Shown: positions 59,897 through 64,000 of the stretch, piece after piece | Layout of the letters: every line of letters begins with the position of its first letter | Position numbering within the stretch: the stretch's first letter is position 1 | Source: Clostridia bacterium | GTDB lineage: Bacteria; Bacillota; Clostridia; Lachnospirales; Lachnospiraceae | Assembly (NCBI GenBank): GCA_910575245.1 | Contig: CAJTEN010000026.1 | Span: 1 to 64,000, forward strand | Direction of reading: 5' to 3' | DNA length: 64,000 bases | Program-made: the position numbers and the translations under genes | Notes under the pieces: generated by a model | The model's database searches: none | Seen by the model: the letters and a program-made list of their open reading frames with translations, nothing else | Told to the model about the DNA's origin: nothing

Positions 59897-60090
59897 TCTG
59901 TATTTCTCCATTCTTATCCGCTGTTTTCATCCTGAGCGGCACTCTTTGTTCAAAATCTCTGTGAAAATTCCGGGAGAAACTGAATGCGGAGTAACAGTAT
60001 CTGTCTGATATACATACGCTCAGATGCTTCCTGATTAAATCCATCTCTATCAGTTTACGGAAAATGGAGGTGCTTCGTCAAGTAAAACAA

Positions 60091-60213
60091 AAGGCTGAAC
60101 TAATGTCATTAAGTTAAGCCGGACGCGCCTGACATGATAGGAATCTCCTAAGGAGAATCCTATCATATCAGACACTGTGTATAGACTTAACTAAATGACA
60201 TTGAAGGCTGAAC
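60091..60213. mobile_element. Miniature inverted-repeat element, internally deleted copy 3 (103 bp)
   Basis: The element spans 60101-60203, flanked by AAGGCTGAAC on both sides (60091-60100, 60204-60213). The ends match copies 1 and 2. The 86-bp centre is missing exactly between the two TCCTAAGGA repeats that occur in the full copies, leaving one such sequence. This places the deletion by direct-repeat recombination or slippage. It lies between the MATE and LysR genes. Confidence 0.85.
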
Positions 60214-60233
60214 TGTTACAAAAGTCCGGTCAA

Positions 60234-61136
60234 CTACAATAACGGAAACGTACACTCTGCTTCATAATTCCGACACAATTCCATAAATGCCTTTGCAGAC
60301 GAAGTCAGAAATTTCTCTTTATGATATATGATCTTGAATGTCCGCCTGAACTCCAGCCCCTTTGCATACACCTCTGTAACAAGACCACGCTCCAGCATTT
60401 CCGCCACTCTGCGGTAAGGAAGCACGGAAATTCCCAACCCGTTGGCCACCGCATTAACCAGCGCCGTAGTACTCATCGCCTCCCAGATTGGCACGACAGT
60501 AAATCCGGCCTGCTCTGTCACCCGGTCAAAAACTTCTCTTGTGCCGCTCCCCGGTTCCCGCAGCAGGAACTTCTGTCCGCGGAATTCATCCGGTGTCAAA
60601 GTCTGTCCCGGACGGAAGCGGCCGTCTGCCGGACAGATTACCGCCAGACGGTCTTCCATATATTCCTCGCAGACAAGAGACTGCATATGGCAGATTCCCT
60701 CAATCAAGGCAAAATCCAGTTCATCGTCCAGTATCTTTTGTTCCAGCTGGTCAGAAGGCCCGATCACTGCCCGCACCTCAGTACCGGGATGAAGATCATA
60801 AAATGCCTTGACATATCCCGGCAGAAGCTGGGCACCGATCGTAATGCTGGAACCCACCCGCAGAATGCCGAAAGAGTCCCAGTTCCGCATACGCCTTTCC
60901 ATATCATCAAACATTGCAGCGATATGCACGGAATACTCCCGGAATTTCTGTCCGGCTTCCGTAATCTTTAGTCTTCTTCCTATACGGTCAAACAACTGCA
61001 CTCCGTAATATTGCTCCAGTTCCCTGATTGCCAGGCTGACTGCCGGCTGTGTCATAAGCAGCTCGGCCGCTGCCTTAGTTGTGTTGCAATCATTGCTGCA
61101 CACAGACAGAAAGATTCTCAAATGTCGGATCGTCAT
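60234..61136 (-). CDS. LysR-family regulator, likely controller of the chrA pair
   Basis: 300 residues. N-terminal winged HTH: HLRIFLSVCSNDCNTTKAAAELLMTQPAVSLAIRELEQYYGVQLFDRIGRRLKITEAG (4-61), then a periplasmic-binding-like effector domain (about 90-295). It is divergent from the chromate-transporter genes with a 167-bp AT-rich spacer containing a TATAAT at 61212-61217. CysL/CbbR-like by general look; the effector is unknown. Confidence 0.9.
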   Translation of the reverse strand: MTIRHLRIFLSVCSNDCNTTKAAAELLMTQPAVSLAIRELEQYYGVQLFDRIGRRLKITEAGQKFREYSVHIAAMFDDMERRMRNWDSFGILRVGSSITIGAQLLPGYVKAFYDLHPGTEVRAVIGPSDQLEQKILDDELDFALIEGICHMQSLVCEEYMEDRLAVICPADGRFRPGQTLTPDEFRGQKFLLREPGSGTREVFDRVTEQAGFTVVPIWEAMSTTALVNAVANGLGISVLPYRRVAEMLERGLVTEVYAKGLEFRRTFKIIYHKEKFLTSSAKAFMELCRNYEAECTFPLL

Positions 61137-61303
61137 ATCAATTCCTCATTATACAGAAATACTTATTTAAACAATAAAATTATATTATTTTTGGTATTAT
61201 ATGGCAAGTATTATAATGTAAAGCAGAAGTTATTGTGTAGCAGTTCAACCCAGGACTTTGCATTTACTGCCACATTGCTTCTAAATGATAATCGGAGGAC
61301 ATT

Positions 61304-61873
61304 ATGAAGGGGAATCATAAAAAATTCAGAAAATTATTTTTATCCACTTTACAGCTCAGTGCCTGCACGTTTGGCGGCGGTTTTGTGATTATCCCGCTGA
61401 TGCGCAGGAAATTCGTGGAAGAACTGCATTGGATCGAAGAAGAGGAAATGATGGATCTGACTGCAATCGCACAATCATCTCCCGGGGCGATTGCGGTAAA
61501 TGCATCGCTTCTTGTGGGATACCGCGTTGCGGGAATCTTCGGCGCATTGATCACCGTATCAGGAACCGTACTGCCACCTTTGGTCATCATCTCCATAATC
61601 TCGCTCTTTTATAAAGCCTTCCGCGACAATGTCATTGTCAATATGGCTATGGCCGGTATGCTTGCGGGGGTCGCCGCGGTAATCTGTGATGTGGTCATTA
61701 CAATGACGAAATCCATTTTGTCTCAGAAAAAGAGGTTGCCGGTTCTGGTTTTACTGCTCTCCTTTGCAGCTGTCAGGTTCTTTGGAGTAAACATTATCCT
61801 GGTCATCCTGATCTGCGGCATGCTTGGTGCAGCAGATATGTTCTATCATGAAAGAAAGGGGAACGGGAAATGA
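61304..61873 (+). CDS. chrA: Chromate transporter, short-chain subunit A
   Basis: 189 residues, one CHR domain: STLQLSACTFGGGFVIIPLMRRKFVEELHWIEEEEMMDLTAIAQSSPGAIAVNASLLVGYRVAG, followed by about four further helices. Short-chain CHR proteins work in pairs from adjacent genes. The family exports chromate or related oxyanions; many gut members have no proven substrate. GGAGG precedes the ATG. Confidence 0.9.
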   Translation: MKGNHKKFRKLFLSTLQLSACTFGGGFVIIPLMRRKFVEELHWIEEEEMMDLTAIAQSSPGAIAVNASLLVGYRVAGIFGALITVSGTVLPPLVIISIISLFYKAFRDNVIVNMAMAGMLAGVAAVICDVVITMTKSILSQKKRLPVLVLLLSFAAVRFFGVNIILVILICGMLGAADMFYHERKGNGK

Positions 61874-62433
61874 TCTATCTTGAATTATTTTGGAGTTTTT
61901 TTCAAATCGGGCTGTTCAGTATTGGCGGCGGATATGCCGCAATGCCTCTGATACAGAATCAGGTAACCGATACTCACCCGTGGCTCACCATGACACAATT
62001 TGCAGACCTCATGACGATTGCAGAGATGACCCCGGGACCTGTCGCAGTCAATTCTGCAACCTTCGTCGGAATTCAGGTTGCAGGCATACCAGGCGCCATC
62101 ATCGCAACGGTCGGCTGCCTGCTTCCCTCCTGTTTAATCGTTATGACGTTGGCGTGTATCTATTACCGCTTCCGCGGACTGCGTATCGTGCAGGGAATAC
62201 TGTCCGGACTGCGCCCTGCAGTTGTCGCCATGATCGCATCGGCGGCGGTCTCCCTGCTTTGTCTGTCCTTCTTCGGGCAGCATACTCTGTCTTCCGGTCT
62301 GTCTGGCATTGACTGCATTGCCGTCTCCATTTTTATGGCAGGGCTGCTGATCCTGCGCAGATGGAAAACAGCTCCTGTCTATGTTATGACAGGAGCCGGT
62401 ATCGCAGGTATATTACTGTATACCATATTCTGA
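61870..62433 (+). CDS. chrA: Chromate transporter, short-chain subunit B
   Basis: 187 residues, the partner CHR domain: FWSFFQIGLFSIGGGYAAMPLIQNQV, MTIAEMTPGPVAVNSATFVGIQVAGIPGAIIAT. The start codon overlaps the stop of subunit A by 4 bp (ATGA), so translation is coupled and a heterodimer is likely. Confidence 0.9.
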   Translation: MIYLELFWSFFQIGLFSIGGGYAAMPLIQNQVTDTHPWLTMTQFADLMTIAEMTPGPVAVNSATFVGIQVAGIPGAIIATVGCLLPSCLIVMTLACIYYRFRGLRIVQGILSGLRPAVVAMIASAAVSLLCLSFFGQHTLSSGLSGIDCIAVSIFMAGLLILRRWKTAPVYVMTGAGIAGILLYTIF

Positions 62434-62508
62434 AGGAATAACTTATCATAAGCCGACATGTAAGAAATGATCGGGCGGCAATCCTGCCTTCATTTCCGGC
62501 TATTATAC

Positions 62509-62540
62509 CATAGTAACGCTCAAGCACTGCGCTTACTATG
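62509..62540. repeat. CATAGTAA/TTACTATG hairpin
   Basis: Perfect 8-bp arms with a 16-nt GC-rich loop, the same arm sequence as the hairpin at 36662-36691. It lies about 75 bp after the second chrA stop. The rest of the 62434-62691 gap shows nothing further. Confidence 0.5.
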
Positions 62541-62691
62541 CATCTCTTTCAAAATATCAAAAGAAGATATCTTTCCGCAATAGGAAAATGCCAGTCTCAG
62601 AATTCTCCGCAACCAGATTGTCCAGCTTCCGGATATCAACTATGAGACGGCATATTCTGTATGTTGTCAGCCCGGCTGATTTTATCAGGCG

Positions 62692-63175
62692 TTATAATTG
62701 TTTCGGTATGCCCGCATAAGTTTCTACATATTCCTTTAGCAGTTCATCTACCTTACTCTCCATCCCTTCATGTCCGAACGGTTCATCACCCAACTCCATC
62801 CATCCGTTGTTCCCATTGCAAACCGGCCAATATGGCAGCCCTTCCCCATTCGGGTCTCCGGTCTTGATAAAATTCGCCCAATAGGAACTAAGCATATCCG
62901 CCAGCCTAAAATCCGTTTCTGTCCAGGGACGGGCAGGCGGCACATTCTCTCCAAGGGATGCGAAAGTGTACCAGATATCCGAAGAATGCCATGCCAGCAA
63001 GTGCTCCTGATCACGAAAAGTTCCCTTTTCCTCCGGTCTTGACGGAGCAACTCTGGAAAAGATGTAAGAATAAGTTTTGCTCTCAGGATGCTTCTTTGCC
63101 CGGTCGGCCCCGAAGAACTGTCTGACCATCTCTCCCGTAAAGAAAGTCGGAAAAGGCCTGGCAGTAGTGAACTCA
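62692..63175 (-). pseudogene. C-terminal fragment of a type B carboxylesterase
   Basis: About 160 codons matching the end of COesterase-family enzymes: TYSYIFSRVAP, AWHSSDIWYTFASLGEN (catalytic His segment), RPWTETDFRLADMLSSYWANFIKTGDPNGEGLPYWP. The nucleophile-Ser half is absent. Upstream the frame runs straight into solute-binding-protein sequence (IDHPEWGFRYANFNSDVSHI), so the two genes were joined by a deletion at about 63170-63180. Without the N-terminal catalytic part no activity is expected. Confidence 0.75.
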
Positions 63176-63999
63176 ATATGGCTCACATCCGAATTAAAAT
63201 TGGCATATCTAAATCCCCATTCAGGATGATCAATCACTAAGCCATTGTAATTATCAACATTGTGTATCTTAAGGGCAGCTTTTCCGTTTTTGTCTTGGCT
63301 GAATCGGTATCAGACAAAGCGGACTTTGTATAAAATCCTTTCTCATTCCACCTCTTCATCATTGCCAGAAAATCCGCTGTCTCGTCCATCTCATAGTACG
63401 ACCTGATTTTCGGTTCATCAGATAACCTGTCAAACCAAAGATAACGCATACTTCCAGGACATCCATATCCCTTATTTTGCATATATAGAAAACCCCATTC
63501 CGGCGCCATAGAATACTGGTCAATCGGTTCCTTCCATCAGATCCGTTCTGTAAATGGGTCCATAAGCACTGTAAGTCCCCACCAGAGTAGGCACCAGATA
63601 ATAGTGACCGTCTTTCTTCTCCATAAGTGAATATCAACGGATATTTTTGAACATATTCCGCCACCCCAACCAGTTAATTTTCAAAGTACAGTTAAGCTTT
63701 TCCTTTAACAGCTTATTCGGATTCTCATCTACAACATCCTGACCCGCCGGCCGGTCACTTATAGCATACATTACAAGTTCCACCTCTTCCGATGTATCCA
63801 GCTCTGCTGTCGTTTCCTGTTCGGAATCTGAACTTCCGGAATCCGAATCCGCGGAATCCGAACCTGCATCAGCCGTATCTCCGCTCTCCTTCGTCGGCGT
63901 TTCATTCTGTCCGGCAGATGCCCCTCCTGAATTCCCACAGCCTGCCATGAGTCCGGCTGTCATAGATGCTGCCATCAGTAAGGCAAATGTCTTTTTCAC
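63176..63999 (-). pseudogene. Broken extracellular solute-binding lipoprotein gene
   Basis: Starts with a lipoprotein signal (KKTFALLMAASMTAGLMAGCGNSGG) and an acidic Ser/Asp linker. The coding frame then shifts around 63665 (GW then EYVQKYPLIFTYGE in another frame), near 63610 (KKDGHYYLVPTLVGTYSAYGPIYRTDLMEGTD in a third), meets a stop near 63520, and shifts again near 63285 (KNGKAALKIHNVDNYNGL). The remains match family 1 solute-binding proteins of ABC sugar importers. The GTG used as start lies at the window edge; the true start may be outside. Confidence 0.75.
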
Positions 64000-64000
64000 T

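Overview
The window comes from a spore-forming Clostridia chromosome, most likely a gut Lachnospiraceae. The evidence is a sigH sporulation sigma factor, an orphan spoVAE, clostridial gene order (cysE-cysS-mrnC-rlmB-sigH under a cysteine-type T-box), a short-chain ChrA pair, a DUF3990/DUF3791 pair, and secreted proteins with V-S-G-N repeats. Base composition is moderately GC-rich except for a clearly AT-rich block at about 42.1-50.3 kb. No rRNA operon, CRISPR array, prophage or complete insertion sequence was seen.

Layout. 0.5-6.7 kb (minus): tRNA-Thr and a T-box-led operon cysE-cysS-mrnC-rlmB-(SGNH hydrolase)-sigH. 6.7-10.3 kb (minus): a coenzyme A block (panT, coaX, coaBC) followed by ispF. 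10.5-13 kb (plus): a MATE exporter and purC, each with a clear promoter. 13.1-16.5 kb: a small HTH regulator with a palindromic operator, an orphan REC-HPt protein, a TSUP permease and two tRNAs. 17-24.2 kb (minus): argS, queH, carB, carA. 24.4-30.4 kb: a TetR-controlled MMPL/RND exporter with a large heptad-repeat lipoprotein partner; the operators are visible. 30.4-41.3 kb (minus): DUF3791/DUF3990, purL, a PD-(D/E)XK nuclease, spoVAE, aroK, ridA, an SDR, two small unknown genes and a serine hydrolase. 42.3-56.1 kb (minus): one large surface-glycan locus. 56.4-62.4 kb: an HTH regulator, an Asp-box membrane protein, a second MATE pump, and LysR with a divergent chrA pair. 62.7-64 kb: a decayed chimeric pseudogene.

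The glycan locus is the most interesting region. One promoter (TTGACG-17-TATAAT), flanked by inverted CGCTAAATT boxes, reads cpsB, cpsC, a BY-kinase fused to an extracellular LytR-CpsA-Psr ligase domain, a class-B-sortase-like lipoprotein that has lost its catalytic Cys and Arg, and a small secreted protein. A phosphoglycosyl transferase, two GT2 enzymes, a sialyltransferase-like GT, a NeuB-type synthase without its SAF domain, a flippase, a CMP-sialate synthetase fused to a HAD phosphatase, and a polymerase follow. The likely product is a nonulosonic-acid-containing, wall-anchored polysaccharide. No neuC epimerase is present.

The window also holds a family of 189-bp miniature elements with 18-bp terminal inverted repeats and 10-bp direct repeats. 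There are two full copies, one 103-bp deletion derivative and one recognisable empty site. Several small hairpin families also occur, some with conserved loops but different stems. Two relics of the same holin-like type I toxin gene lie at 35.4 and 41.9 kb.
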